This document shows, piece after piece, positions 53,469 to 62,426 of a stretch of DNA of 64,000 nt. The notes under the pieces were generated by a model. The model searched no databases, was not told the origin of the DNA, and saw only the letters and a program-made list of their open reading frames with translations. The translations under genes were made by a program, and so were the position numbers. Source of the DNA: Pedobacter suwonensis (GTDB lineage Bacteria > Bacteroidota > Bacteroidia > Sphingobacteriales > Sphingobacteriaceae); the NCBI RefSeq assembly GCF_900111825.1, contig NZ_FOJM01000006.1, positions 220,506 through 284,505 on the forward strand, read 5' to 3'. The number at the start of each line of letters is the position of its first letter. The stretch's first letter is position 1.

Positions 53469-54395
53469 TTACAAAATGTAATATGATCCCACCTGGGCCA
53501 ATTCGGTTTGAGGTTTATCCTCATAAATTTTATTATCATCTAACATCTGGCAAAGATCTCGTTCAATGGTTCTACAGATGGTAGTAGTTGGTGTATCTGT
53601 AGGTTTATTCTCAAAAGGATCCTGAAGATGAACAGCCATTTTTTCAACCAGTAAAAAGAAGGCAGCAATGGCCACCACCAATGGAACTTCCATGTAACCA
53701 AAGTATTCCAGCAATCCGAAAGGCAACAAGACTATGAATAAATGGATAGACATGTTGATATACTTGCTATAAGTAACCGGGAAAACGGTGTTTTTAATTC
53801 TTTCCGATCCGCCCATATGGTTACATAAACCGGTTATGGTTTTGTCTATTTCTATCTGTTGATATTTATTGATCCAGCCTTCCTGCAGTGCTCTTTTTAA
53901 AGCCATGGCATGCAATTCTAAAATGCTGGCCGTTACATTTTTGCGTTTCTTGATGAATTCAAATTCTTCAACCGAAAGGTATTCTTCTAAACCTTTTCGA
54001 GGATTAAAACCTCTCAAGGCCTGACTTAAGGCATAACACCAGGCAATCTGCCGTTTTACAAAGCTTGCCTTGAACTCCTCAATTTCGTCTATTCCATAGG
54101 GATTTTCAACGAACGACAAGATCTGGCGAGACAAGGTTCTCGAATCATTAACTATTGCGCCCCAAAGAATCCTTGCTTCCCACCACCTGTCATAAGCCTG
54201 GTTAGAACGAAATGCCAATAAAAGCGAAATGATTGTTCCTAGTAAAGCAGGTACTGCAACAGGAATGGAAATACGGGTAACATGAAGGTTCTCATATAAT
54301 ATCACAATACCTATAGAGTAACCGATAACAAACAGAAGCTCTTTTTTGATCTTTCCAAATATATAAGTGAGCGGAATATTATTTCGTAATAGCAT
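53469..54395 (-). CDS. Bestrophin-family channel protein
   Basis: A 308-residue membrane protein. The bacterial bestrophin (YneE) pattern is visible: PLTYIFGKIKKELLFVIGYSIGIVIL, VAVPALLGTIISLLLAFRSNQAYDRWWEARILWGAIVNDSRTLSRQIL, with the NQAYDRWWEAR signature, four hydrophobic helices and a cytoplasmic C-terminal part. Members form pentameric ion channels. It is followed on its strand after 24 bp by a stress-protein-like gene, which lies upstream. Confidence 0.93.
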   Translation of the reverse strand: MLLRNNIPLTYIFGKIKKELLFVIGYSIGIVILYENLHVTRISIPVAVPALLGTIISLLLAFRSNQAYDRWWEARILWGAIVNDSRTLSRQILSFVENPYGIDEIEEFKASFVKRQIAWCYALSQALRGFNPRKGLEEYLSVEEFEFIKKRKNVTASILELHAMALKRALQEGWINKYQQIEIDKTITGLCNHMGGSERIKNTVFPVTYSKYINMSIHLFIVLLPFGLLEYFGYMEVPLVVAIAAFFLLVEKMAVHLQDPFENKPTDTPTTTICRTIERDLCQMLDDNKIYEDKPQTELAQVGSYYIL

Positions 54396-54419
54396 AATAT
54401 AAAGTTTAATGGTTGGTAA

Positions 54420-54917
54420 CTAAGAATTTGCTTCCTGCAGCTGCGTTTCGTGTATTTTTGTATCGATTAAATTTTCGTTGGCATGAACGGTTAAAGTATT
54501 TAGTAAAATTACTTCACATCCTGCCCGTTCTGTTAATATTTTAGGGTCGATACTATATTTGTTGATTGGCGTAAAATTGTATCCCTTTAAATAGGCAATG
54601 CATTCTACATCAAAAGCTTCGATGAAATTTTTAAAAGCCGCTACTGTACTTCCGTAGAAATATTCAATCCCAATGGTATTGATCTGAGTAGGATATTTTC
54701 CCTTGGCCTGATTGATTTGCTGATAAAATTCGTCGCTGACGTTTTCATAATCGCGGCTGCGGCGACTCAACATTAACATATCAGTTATGGAATCAGACAA
54801 TTTAAAGGCATGTACGAAAATGATGTTTAATATTTCGTTTTTTTGATGTTGAACAAGTGCATCAATAATTTTTATACTTTCTACTTTGAAGTCGGTTGGA
54901 ATTAATACTGTTTTCAT
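54420..54917 (-). CDS. UspA-like protein
   Basis: A 165-residue protein with the universal-stress-protein fold signs: the N-terminal KTVLIPTDFKVESIKIIDALVQ (beta1 and P-like loop), IIFVHAF, an alpha/beta middle and a C-terminal CEVILLNTL strand. The usual GxxxGS(T) nucleotide loop is not convincing, so ATP binding is doubtful. It is immediately upstream of, and probably co-transcribed with, the bestrophin gene. Role in stress is by family only. Confidence 0.75.
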   Translation of the reverse strand: MKTVLIPTDFKVESIKIIDALVQHQKNEILNIIFVHAFKLSDSITDMLMLSRRSRDYENVSDEFYQQINQAKGKYPTQINTIGIEYFYGSTVAAFKNFIEAFDVECIAYLKGYNFTPINKYSIDPKILTERAGCEVILLNTLTVHANENLIDTKIHETQLQEANS

Positions 54918-55167
54918 CTCTTTATCTTGTTTAAATGAATTGAAATATTATTTATACAAGTTTAACCGCATATTATTATAGCGAAATAAGAGCGAGATTA
55001 AAACGAGATTAGAATGCACTCCTTTTTAGAATAGTTAATTAGTGCATTAGCCATTAGCTCATCTATGCAGAAGTCCAATGCATAGTTTAAAGTACTTGAC
55101 GAATTGTTATCTAGTTGATAATTATTAAGGCTAATTTACAATTAACCAGTTTAAACGATGTAAACAA

Positions 55168-56520
55168 TCAACCTGATACAGGTAACAATACTTTAATTTC
55201 CGTGCCAACGCCTTCCTGCGATTTGATGGCAATACTCCCCCTGTGCAAACGGATAATATTTAACGAAAGTGGCAAGCCAACCCCATAACCTTTAAAATCA
55301 TTGGTGTTTGATGCCCGGTAGAAAGGCTCAAATATATGCTGGATATCGGTTTGTGGGATGCCGATACCCCGATCGGTTACCGAGATCGAAAGCATATTGA
55401 CGTTACTTTCTATACTAATGCTTACCAATTTCTCATTAGAATATTTGCAGGCATTATTTACAATATTACTGATGGCCAGTTTCATCAGGTTTTTATTTAC
55501 CCGCAACGAAAGCAATTCATCATCATCGGGGAGTTTACTAAAATCGATTTCTATTTTACTGTTCGGATGAACCTGGTTTACCGAATCTTTAATTTCCCAT
55601 AACAATTCATCCATTCGTACTTCTTCCCAGGGCTGGTTTTTTCCGTTGAAACCTGATTGGGCCAGGCCTAATAAACTGGTTAAAATATGCTCCAGCCGTT
55701 CTGCTTCATTCTTGATTTTTGATAATGCCTTTTCCTGTTTGTCCGCATCTGCAATGTTTTTCATGGCCAGCTCAACCTCTCCACTAATGATAGTTAAAGG
55801 TGTTCTAAGCTCATGTGAGGCATTGCTGATAAAATTATTTTGCGTCTCGAAAGCCGTTTCCAAACGGTTGAGCATATTATTAAAGGTTTGCGCCAGTTGC
55901 GACATTTCATCATTACCTTTTTTAACATCCAGCCTTAGGTGCAAATTTTCGGCCTTTATTCTTTTTACACTTTTAATGATATTTCGCAGGGGCATCAACA
56001 TGTAATTGGAAAATTTCCAGCCTACCACAAATGATAATATAACTGAAAGAAAAAAGCCAATAATTAAAATTCTTTGCAGGTCTTTTAACTCGCGGAAACC
56101 GACAGGATCATTTGCAGAAACAATAACAATATATCCTCCATTTGGATTTTTAAAATATTTGCCGGCATAAAAGTGGTTTTCCGTGCGATAGCGGGCTACG
56201 TAACCTGCATTTATCCGGTTATAAAAACTTGCTGGCAATTCGCGATCCAGTTTATTGGTTGGTTTTCCTGCTTGAATGATGTATTCCTTTTCAGAAGGCA
56301 ACCGCTCCAGGTATCTGTTGCGCATTTTAGCATAAACCTTATTGTTGTCGTCTTTGTAAAGTTTAATCTGGGCAGCAATATTAACCCTTGCTTCCAGGCG
56401 TTTGTAAAAATCTTCAAAGGCAAATTCGTTAGAAAAATACCAAACAAAACCACTTAATAAGGAAATAATAACTGCCGATAAAATGGCAAAAAGTAAAGTG
56501 ATTTTCTTGGCGATCTCCAT
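55168..56520 (-). CDS. HAMP-type sensor histidine kinase
   Basis: A 450-residue kinase: TM1 (KITLLFAILSAVIISLLSGFVWYF, about 6-29), periplasmic domain (30-150), TM2 (ILIIGFFLSVILSFVVGW, about 152-170), HAMP, HisKA (NNFISNASHELRTPLTIISGEVELAM, phospho-His about 239) and HATPase_c (NIVNNACKYSNE, VTDRGIGIPQTDIQHIFEPFYR, GYGVGLPLSLNIIRLH). Its start codon is directly adjacent to the regulator's stop codon, so they are translationally coupled. The domain build resembles metal/envelope-stress sensors such as CusS, but the input is unknown. Confidence 0.95.
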   Translation of the reverse strand: MEIAKKITLLFAILSAVIISLLSGFVWYFSNEFAFEDFYKRLEARVNIAAQIKLYKDDNNKVYAKMRNRYLERLPSEKEYIIQAGKPTNKLDRELPASFYNRINAGYVARYRTENHFYAGKYFKNPNGGYIVIVSANDPVGFRELKDLQRILIIGFFLSVILSFVVGWKFSNYMLMPLRNIIKSVKRIKAENLHLRLDVKKGNDEMSQLAQTFNNMLNRLETAFETQNNFISNASHELRTPLTIISGEVELAMKNIADADKQEKALSKIKNEAERLEHILTSLLGLAQSGFNGKNQPWEEVRMDELLWEIKDSVNQVHPNSKIEIDFSKLPDDDELLSLRVNKNLMKLAISNIVNNACKYSNEKLVSISIESNVNMLSISVTDRGIGIPQTDIQHIFEPFYRASNTNDFKGYGVGLPLSLNIIRLHRGSIAIKSQEGVGTEIKVLLPVSG

Positions 56521-57198
56521 CTATTTTTCTTTCAATATATAGCCTAAACCTACCGCGGTATGGATCAGCTTTTGATCAGCATTCTTATCTATTTTTTTAC
56601 GAAGGTAATTAACATAAACATCAACTACATTGGTGCCCAGGTTAAAATCGATATCCCACACGTTTTCCAAAATATCTATCCGGGATAAAATTTTGGATTT
56701 GTTTTTAGCCATATACTCCAGTAGCCGATACTCTGTTGCCGTAAGAATGATTTCTTGTTGGTTTCGCTTTACGGTTTTTGCGCTTAAATTTAGCTGCAGG
56801 TCGCCTACAGCAATAATCTGATCTTGCGAAACCACGCCATGGTATCGCCTCAGCAGCATTCTGATCCTCGCGAAAAGTTCAGCAAATTTAAATGGTTTGA
56901 TCAAATAATCATCTGCACCATTATCCAGTCCGTTTACCACATTTTCGGTAGTACCTAAGGCTGTAAGCATGATAATGGGCGTATTGGGTTTTTGCTCTTT
57001 AATGATCTTGCAGAGTTCCAGGCCATTTATTCCAGGTAGCATAATATCAAGGATAATCAGATCAAACTGATTATCCAAAGCCATCTGTTTCCCGATTAAA
57101 CCATCAGGAGAAATACTTACGGTGAATCCCTCGTCTGTTAAACCCCTCGAAATTACAGATACAACACTTGGTTCATCTTCTACAAGTAATAAATTCAT
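56521..57198 (-). CDS. OmpR-family response regulator
   Basis: A 225-residue transcription regulator: receiver domain (NLLLVEDEPSVVSVISRGLTDEGFTV, phosphorylatable Asp in DLIILDIMLPG at about 51, LTALG and IKPF Lys) and winged-helix DNA-binding domain (LILTATEYRLLEYMAKNKSKILSRIDILENVW ... TNVVDVYVNYLRKKIDK). The ATG at 57198 (MNLLLVEDE) is preferred over 57312, which would add 38 unconserved residues. Pairs with the downstream kinase. Domain type equals that of PhoB, but it is one of many OmpR-type members and need not bind the TTAAC arrays. Confidence 0.95.
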   Translation of the reverse strand: MNLLLVEDEPSVVSVISRGLTDEGFTVSISPDGLIGKQMALDNQFDLIILDIMLPGINGLELCKIIKEQKPNTPIIMLTALGTTENVVNGLDNGADDYLIKPFKFAELFARIRMLLRRYHGVVSQDQIIAVGDLQLNLSAKTVKRNQQEIILTATEYRLLEYMAKNKSKILSRIDILENVWDIDFNLGTNVVDVYVNYLRKKIDKNADQKLIHTAVGLGYILKEK

Positions 57199-57315
57199 TT
57201 GATGGAAAAGTAATCTAAAAAACAGGAAATTACAAAATATTAATTGATGGTTAGACCACTTTTGATACTTTTTTAACCCAAAGCAGGGATAATTGTTTGG
57301 TTGGTGTTTCAAAGA

Positions 57316-57340
57316 ATAAAAAAAGCTCTTTTCAAGAGCC
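57316..57340 (-). terminator. Minus-strand intrinsic terminator
   Basis: GCTCTT, TTC, AAGAGC with a T-run on the minus strand. It ends the minus-strand transcript from the SRPBCC gene before the regulator gene. Confidence 0.75.
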
Positions 57341-57513
57341 TGGAAATATTACTTGCTTTTTTAACCACAAAGATCATGAAGTTATGGCACAGAGAATGCA
57401 AGTTTACAGGGCGCACGTCCTAGATTGGAGCAAAGCGGAATGAAGAGATCTTTGAATCACAATAGGGTCTTCGACTTCGTTACCGTTGACAGATTTAAAC
57501 AAAAAAAGGGGCA
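57341..57513. other. Intergenic stretch without a recognised gene
   Basis: AT- and repeat-like DNA between the terminator and the next repeat element. No convincing frame or regulatory site. Confidence 0.5.
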
Positions 57514-57608
57514 TCATTGCGAGGCACGAAGCAATCTTAATACACCCGCTGGCAGCGATCGTTGTAAGATTACTTCATCTGCTGAAAAAGCCTTCTCAGC
57601 AATTACGG
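57514..57608. repeat. TCATTGCGAGG ... GCAATTACGG repeat element
   Basis: Begins TCATTGCGAGG and CGAAGCAATC, holds an AGCGATCGTTG hairpin and ends near CAGCAATTACGG. A second member is at 62427. Confidence 0.75.
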
Positions 57609-57695
57609 ACGCTAGCAGCCCGCCATTTGGCAAAAAAAAACTGCCATTTTATATTGATTTTAAACAATAAATTATCTCTCAGAATGACAATGCAA

Positions 57696-58229
57696 TTAAA
57701 TCTCCTTCTCTGATTTCTCTTTGAGGGATTTCAATCCATCTTCAAAATCTTTACCGATCATGTTATCCATAAATAAGCAAAACCATTTGTTGACGATGCC
57801 TTTGCTATCTCCACTCATGGTCCAGGTTACTTTATTTCCATTCTCAGCTTTTTCGATGTCAAAGCGGGTGTTTGCTATGCTTTCCATGGGTTTGATGAAT
57901 TTTAATTCCATATCGACCATTTTATTTGCCTCTGCTTTATTGATCAGCATTTGTCCGGTACCACTTTTTTCACCATTCCATTGGTACAGGTGACCCGGCT
58001 GAGCAGCTGTACCGGTAATGGTAATCTTCGCTTTTGGATCCATTTTAGACCATGCATTCCATTTGTAAAATTCATGATAATCGGCAATGTTTTTATAAAT
58101 AATACTGTCTGGAGCAAGAATGGTTATAGTCCGATTAACGGAATAGCTTTTTGGAAGAAAGAAACTACCTCCAATAATGATTACTGCCAGTACGGCGATA
58201 ATGCCTAAAAAGATTTTGAGAAATTTCAT
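57696..58229 (-). CDS. SRPBCC-family ligand-binding protein
   Basis: A 177-residue protein with an N-terminal hydrophobic helix (FLKIFLGIIAVLAVIIIGGSFFL) and a START/Bet v1-like SRPBCC domain (YSVNRTITILAPDSIIYKNIADYHEFYKWNAWSKMDPKAKITITGT ... NKVTWTMSGDSKGIVNKWFCLFMDNMIGKDFEDGLKSLKE). The fold has a large cavity for hydrophobic ligands. A 12-bp-arm perfect dyad lies 4 bp upstream of the start and may be its operator. Ligand unknown. Confidence 0.88.
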   Translation of the reverse strand: MKFLKIFLGIIAVLAVIIIGGSFFLPKSYSVNRTITILAPDSIIYKNIADYHEFYKWNAWSKMDPKAKITITGTAAQPGHLYQWNGEKSGTGQMLINKAEANKMVDMELKFIKPMESIANTRFDIEKAENGNKVTWTMSGDSKGIVNKWFCLFMDNMIGKDFEDGLKSLKEKSEKEI

Positions 58230-58232
58230 AAC

Positions 58233-58261
58233 ATAAATTTAGTTTGGTTAACTAAATTTAT
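58233..58261. promoter_or_regulatory. 12-bp-arm palindrome at the SRPBCC gene start
   Basis: ATAAATTTAGTT, TGGTT, AACTAAATTTAT: a perfect dyad that ends 3 bp upstream of the start codon on the minus strand. A bound dimer would cover the promoter or the translation start. Confidence 0.7.
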
Positions 58262-58293
58262 AAAGAAAGCAGTTGAAATCAAAGCGGATTGAA

Positions 58294-58689
58294 CTAAACA
58301 ATCTTGATCTTCGATAAGGGGGCATTGATTTTAAAGTGCATTAAATCAGCAATAGATTGGGCTTTTTGTTTAATCAGTTCTGCATTAGGTCCCGTAAACA
58401 AATCGTCTACGTTTTGGAAAAAGAGATTTTTCCATATCTCAAATTGTTCCTGCTGCAATGGCGTTTGTTTATTCAGTGCAAAATGGCTTAGCATCGGATT
58501 TCCCTTATAAATGGCTTTACCGAAAAGTATACTTTCCCAAAAATCGTACATTTTCGGTAGGTGGTGTGTCCAATCCACCCTGGCAACATCGGTAAATATC
58601 GGGCCTATATGTGGATTGATCGCAACATTTTCGTAAAAAGTATCCACTAAAACGATAATATCTGCTCTATTATCAATATCCTTTTTCAT
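58294..58689 (-). CDS. Group III truncated hemoglobin
   Basis: A 131-residue globin (DIVVLVDTFYENV, VDWTHHLPKMYDFWESILFG, YKGNPMLSHFALN). The proximal His lies in LSHF (about 69), and the group III pattern of a short helix set without the Gly-Gly motif is visible. Such globins bind O2 and NO. Its start overlaps the end of the upstream membrane-protein gene by 17 bp, implying coupled expression. Confidence 0.93.
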   Translation of the reverse strand: MKKDIDNRADIIVLVDTFYENVAINPHIGPIFTDVARVDWTHHLPKMYDFWESILFGKAIYKGNPMLSHFALNKQTPLQQEQFEIWKNLFFQNVDDLFTGPNAELIKQKAQSIADLMHFKINAPLSKIKIV

Positions 58690-59113
58690 GGTTTAATGAT
58701 TTTAAATTTAAGAAACCCATTGTAATCAATATCAGGAATTTAATGGTGTCGGCAATGATATACAAGATATGATGGTAACTTCTTACCGGGGCATGACCCG
58801 CCAAAACCAGTTTTGCCCTTTCATCAAGTAGTGGCAATAACCAAAAAGTATCAATCATCAACAGGATGGTAACCGAAAAAAGTAAAATACTGCTGATGTT
58901 TTTTAACGGTGCCGGCAAGGAGCAGGCTAAAATCACCATAAGTAATATAACCTCTATTTTATTGAGTGCCTGAAAAACCAACTGCCCGATACCTAATCCA
59001 AGCGGGATGGTAATTCCTGGCGCCTGAAATTTTAGCGGGGCTTCTAAAAAGCTAATTCCACCAATTAATCCGGCCCAAAAAATAATACAAAAGATTGCGA
59101 TTAACTTCTTCAT
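58673..59113 (-). CDS. Four-helix membrane protein, unknown family
   Basis: A 146-residue protein with four hydrophobic helices (LIAIFCIIFWAGLIGGISFL; VFQALNKIEVILLMVILACSLPA; ISSILLFSVTILLMIDTFWLL; ILYIIADTIKFLILITMGFL). The first segment resembles the DUF4149-type membrane proteins, but that is uncertain. It overlaps the globin gene on its downstream side by 17 bp. The ATG at 59113 (MKKLIAIF) is preferred over 59122. A role with the globin is inferred from the overlap. Confidence 0.8.
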   Translation of the reverse strand: MKKLIAIFCIIFWAGLIGGISFLEAPLKFQAPGITIPLGLGIGQLVFQALNKIEVILLMVILACSLPAPLKNISSILLFSVTILLMIDTFWLLPLLDERAKLVLAGHAPVRSYHHILYIIADTIKFLILITMGFLNLKSLNHEKGY

Positions 59114-59178
59114 CAAGGTCAAATATCACTTAAAATGGCTTTGTTAAAAATGATCGGTGTCATAAAGAAAAATTATCT

Positions 59179-59604
59179 TTATCTATAAAGCCTCAGCATC
59201 ATTTTCTGGTAATTAATCACAGCCTTATACTGCATTAAGATATCTCCGCCAATAATCCCCATAATAGGTGGGTGACCAAACTGCTGGTAAGTTTCGCTTA
59301 CCGACTGCAGATCAAAAGCCACTGTTTCATAATTATTGATCTTTAAGGTGCCGATTTTTAATTGAGGAAGGGTAGCCTGTATGGTAGTGGTGGTAGTAAA
59401 AAGTGTAGCAGCATTAATTTCATCAGAAACCTGAAGTGTTTCTGATATATGTTTTTCGATCAATGATTTATCGAAAACACTCCGTGAAGCGCCGGTATCT
59501 AAAACGGCGAGGTGTTTTTCCTTAAAAACAATAACTTCCACTAAAAGGTGAAAGCCATCGTCTTGTAAGTTTATTATTTTTAAGGGAATGGAAATGGCTT
59601 TCAT
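59179..59604 (-). CDS. Retropepsin-like aspartic protease (clan AA)
   Basis: A 141-residue protein with the pepsin-like half-fold: LLVEVIVFKEKHLAVLDTGASRSVFDKSL contains the DTGA catalytic motif, and YQQFGHPPIMGIIGGDILMQYKAVINYQ is the Gly-Asp-Ile strand of the family. It has no signal peptide, so it would work in the cytoplasm and must dimerise to form an active site. A dyad (AGCCTA, AAT, TAGGCT) lies at 59619-59633 upstream of its start. Confidence 0.88.
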   Translation of the reverse strand: MKAISIPLKIINLQDDGFHLLVEVIVFKEKHLAVLDTGASRSVFDKSLIEKHISETLQVSDEINAATLFTTTTTIQATLPQLKIGTLKINNYETVAFDLQSVSETYQQFGHPPIMGIIGGDILMQYKAVINYQKMMLRLYR

Positions 59605-59663
59605 AACAAATGTTTAGAAGCCTAAATTAGGCTAATTAACCTAAAAACCATGTCAGGTAAGGG

Positions 59664-61469
59664 TTATTTGTTTTTGATCAGGTTTTTTACAAATTCCATT
59701 TCTGTATCATATCCGCTTAAGTACTCTTCAATTTTTGGCTGCACTTCGTTATCGGGCATTACACCGCGACCAAATGGAATATTATTTTGTTTTTCTTTAA
59801 CAACAAATTTAATGAGTGGGATCCGGCCAGTTAATTTGGAATTAGGTAAGGTATAATTGATGAAAAAACCACTGGTATTGCCATAATAACCTCCGCCTGT
59901 TTCTTCACCTATAAAACGTGCGTTGGTATAATTTTTTGCTAAAGCAGCAAATTCTGATCCTCCGGAAAAAGATAAACCGCTGATGAGTATATACAAATTG
60001 CCTTTGAAACGGTTGGTTTGGGGTGTATCACTTTTGTATTTCCCGGGAAGATCCAGGTAACGCCCGTCGTTGCTGCGATAAAATTCGGCTTTTAAGTCCT
60101 TTTCAAAATCATCCTGCGATTCTTTATTCCGGTAATCGGTATAATCTAAAAAAGAATAGGTAAAGGACGGAATTTCAGCATACTGGTATTTTGGATATTC
60201 TTTGTCGACCAGATACGACATTAAGTGGTCTTCCATGGCCTGTGCACCGCCTTCATTTTTCCTGATGTCAATAATTAAATGCTTTATTTTATGATGAGCA
60301 ATGTCTTGAAAACCCCTGGCTAAGAATTCTTTAAAACCCTTTCTGCCACCTGTATAATCGTTGGTTGAAAATGTATTTACTGTTAGTGTAGCCGTGCTGA
60401 GCAGTGTGTCGATCTTTAATGCAGCTGGTTCTTTATAGCGGTAATTAGGGATAGATTGGGTTTCTTTAGAAATAAATTTTCCGTATTGTTTAAAACTTAA
60501 TGCTGTTATTCCATTATAATGAACCTTATCGTTGGTTTTTGGGTTAATCAGTTCAATATCGAAATCATTCGGTTGCTGTTCGAAAAAACGCAGGTAATAT
60601 TTAGAGAACGCTGTTTCTATCCAACGGTATTTGCTTGTGGTATTATAGCCGTCTGCCGGCTCTATTTTTAGAAATTGCGTCATGATGCTATCGATACTAT
60701 TTCCATTGATTTTAGAAAGTAACATTCCCTTGGTTTTGTAATGATCAAGATCGTTCAGGACATAAACCTTTTTATCCAGGATTTTTATCAGAAATGGAAA
60801 GTACTTGCCATGTTGCCTGATGTAATTACCCGTTTCTTCGGACGTCTGGATTGCACAATGGCCCTCTTTGGTGTAGGTAACCACCGGCGCAACGATCTGA
60901 TAAAAATCCAAAGCACTCATTCGATTTTTTATCTTACTTTTTTGTGCCTTACATAGGCTGTCGAACTGCTTATAGGTATTGTACCACAGGCCAATATTTG
61001 TTTCAATGAAAGCATTTTTAAGGATGTCGAAATCCTGTTCGAGGGCTTTTGAACTCAGTTTTTTTAATTTCTTTGGCGGGCTTTGTATGATGACTGAATA
61101 GTTACCCTCTTTCGCATTGCTACTTTCGTACAGTGGTTTAACCGTAAGGATAAAATAACCGCTACTATCAGGCGAATAGATGATTTTTTCGCTGCCGAAC
61201 CGGCCATTGGGAGAATCTATATCCTGTATGGTTTTCCCGTTATGGTCTTTTAATCCTACTGTAACATCTATTCCTTTTTGTTCAACAGTGATTGAGTAGT
61301 AAAGATCTTTTTTTAACTGGAAACTAAATGAAGTTTCTTCGCCCTGCTTGATGTTTAAATCGGCTGTAGTTTTGTCTATTTTAATCGGAATGAGGTTATG
61401 GCCCACTTGTGCACGCACCGAGAAACCGAAAAATAAAATAATAAGAATGGTAAAGCTATCTTTTTTCAT
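59664..61469 (-). CDS. Secreted S41-family peptidase
   Basis: A 601-residue protein with a signal peptide (KKDSFTILIILFFGFSVRAQ), an N-terminal beta-sandwich-like domain (SFSFQLKKDLYYSITVEQKGIDVTVGLKDHNGKTI), and a C-terminal tail-specific (S41) protease domain. The nucleophile Ser lies in LISGLSFSGGSEFAALAKN (about 495), with the Lys base expected downstream and the FIGEETGGGYYGNTSGF block close by. A PDZ domain is not obvious. Its -7 box TATTTTTG is at 61489-61496 on the minus strand. Substrate unknown. Confidence 0.88.
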   Translation of the reverse strand: MKKDSFTILIILFFGFSVRAQVGHNLIPIKIDKTTADLNIKQGEETSFSFQLKKDLYYSITVEQKGIDVTVGLKDHNGKTIQDIDSPNGRFGSEKIIYSPDSSGYFILTVKPLYESSNAKEGNYSVIIQSPPKKLKKLSSKALEQDFDILKNAFIETNIGLWYNTYKQFDSLCKAQKSKIKNRMSALDFYQIVAPVVTYTKEGHCAIQTSEETGNYIRQHGKYFPFLIKILDKKVYVLNDLDHYKTKGMLLSKINGNSIDSIMTQFLKIEPADGYNTTSKYRWIETAFSKYYLRFFEQQPNDFDIELINPKTNDKVHYNGITALSFKQYGKFISKETQSIPNYRYKEPAALKIDTLLSTATLTVNTFSTNDYTGGRKGFKEFLARGFQDIAHHKIKHLIIDIRKNEGGAQAMEDHLMSYLVDKEYPKYQYAEIPSFTYSFLDYTDYRNKESQDDFEKDLKAEFYRSNDGRYLDLPGKYKSDTPQTNRFKGNLYILISGLSFSGGSEFAALAKNYTNARFIGEETGGGYYGNTSGFFINYTLPNSKLTGRIPLIKFVVKEKQNNIPFGRGVMPDNEVQPKIEEYLSGYDTEMEFVKNLIKNK

Positions 61470-61488
61470 TTTTTGTGAGATATGATAG

Positions 61489-61496
61489 CAAAAATA
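61489..61496 (-). promoter_or_regulatory. -7 box of the S41 peptidase gene
   Basis: TATTTTTG on the minus strand, about 20 bp before the start codon. No clear -33 element. Confidence 0.55.
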
Positions 61497-61538
61497 AGGC
61501 TTACATGCCGGGATCTGTTGTACGATATTGCAATTGGG

Positions 61539-62345
61539 TTAAGCCCTTTTATATTCAGAAGGTGTTACACCGGTAAATCTTTTGAAATGCCTTGATAGGT
61601 GTGCCACATCATAAAAACCTGTTTTAATGGCAACCTCCATCAAATCTGTTTCTTTAGTGAGCAGCTTTTTGCAATTTTCTATCCGCTGTAAAAGGATATA
61701 ATTATTTGGCGTTAAACCAGTCTCGTGTTTAAATAGACGCAGAAATTTGTATTTATCTAATCCGAAGCGTTTTGCAGTATCTGTTAATGAAAATTTTTCT
61801 GAAAGGTTTTCGCTGATAAAATCCTGAAACAACACCGTTTTCTGATCACTAAAATACATACTGGAGGCATAACGGGAAACCAGTTGTTCTAAAACAGATA
61901 GTAACGCTTTTTCTAGATTAAGCGCCGGATGGTTAAAGTGTTCTGACAAATAATGTAAGCGGTTAACCAGATTATGATCATAAATGATTTTATCCTCAAA
62001 AAAAACATCATGGCCTTTGTTTAAGGTTTTAAGCACGTCTGGAGCAACGTAAAACGTAAAAAAAGAATTGCCTAGCTTACTATCGCAGGGAGTTGCATGT
62101 ACTTCGTTTGGGTTGGTGATTGAAATTGTACCGATCGGTGCCGTTAAAAATTTATCGTTGAGTTTAGTATAAAAAGTCTGATTTAAAATCAGCGTAATAT
62201 TAAAATTATTGTGCGTGTGAAAGGGGAAATCAATGGTGTGTTTTTTAGCATTTAACAACTCCAGACCATCTAAAATCGGGATTTTATGGTAGGTACTGAT
62301 GTTATGTGTCTCAGCTACTATTTTATCTATACTTTTGATATTCAA
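61539..62345 (-). CDS. AraC-family transcription regulator
   Basis: A 268-residue regulator: N-terminal cupin-like sensory domain (FPFHTHNNFNITLILNQTFYTKL, ITNPNEVHATPCD) and a C-terminal AraC DNA-binding domain with two helix-turn-helix motifs (FSLTDTAKRFGLDKYKFLRLFKHETGLTPNNYILLQRIENCKKLL; DLMEVAIKTGFYDVAHLSRHFKRFTGVTPSEYKR). The target is unknown; the S41 peptidase gene downstream on the same strand is a candidate. Confidence 0.92.
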   Translation of the reverse strand: MNIKSIDKIVAETHNISTYHKIPILDGLELLNAKKHTIDFPFHTHNNFNITLILNQTFYTKLNDKFLTAPIGTISITNPNEVHATPCDSKLGNSFFTFYVAPDVLKTLNKGHDVFFEDKIIYDHNLVNRLHYLSEHFNHPALNLEKALLSVLEQLVSRYASSMYFSDQKTVLFQDFISENLSEKFSLTDTAKRFGLDKYKFLRLFKHETGLTPNNYILLQRIENCKKLLTKETDLMEVAIKTGFYDVAHLSRHFKRFTGVTPSEYKRA

Positions 62346-62395
62346 TGGCTAAAGCTTCTTTAATATCCTGAAAAATAATCTTCATCTCGATTGGA

Positions 62396-62424
62396 AGACC
62401 CTGAAACAAGTTCAGGGTGACGAT
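62396..62424. repeat. Half copy of the CAGGGTGACG repeat
   Basis: AGACCCTGAAACAAG and TTCAGGGTGACG only; the CGTCATGCTGAA half is missing. It joins directly onto the next repeat. Confidence 0.75.
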
Positions 62425-62426
62425 AT

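Noticed and set aside
53299-53481. A 60-residue gene overlapping the bestrophin 3' end
   Set aside because: The frame crosses a bidirectional terminator hairpin and the end of the bestrophin gene, and it has no family resemblance or plausible start context.
56521-57198. The OmpR-family regulator here as the regulator of the TTAAC arrays
   Set aside because: It is coupled to its own kinase 45 kb away from the arrays, has no array in its own promoter region, and genomes of this type carry many such regulators; nothing in the sequence links them.
57425-57670. Short protein between the regulator and SRPBCC genes
   Set aside because: It is read from a dispersed repeat (TCATTGCGAGG type) and has no coding character.
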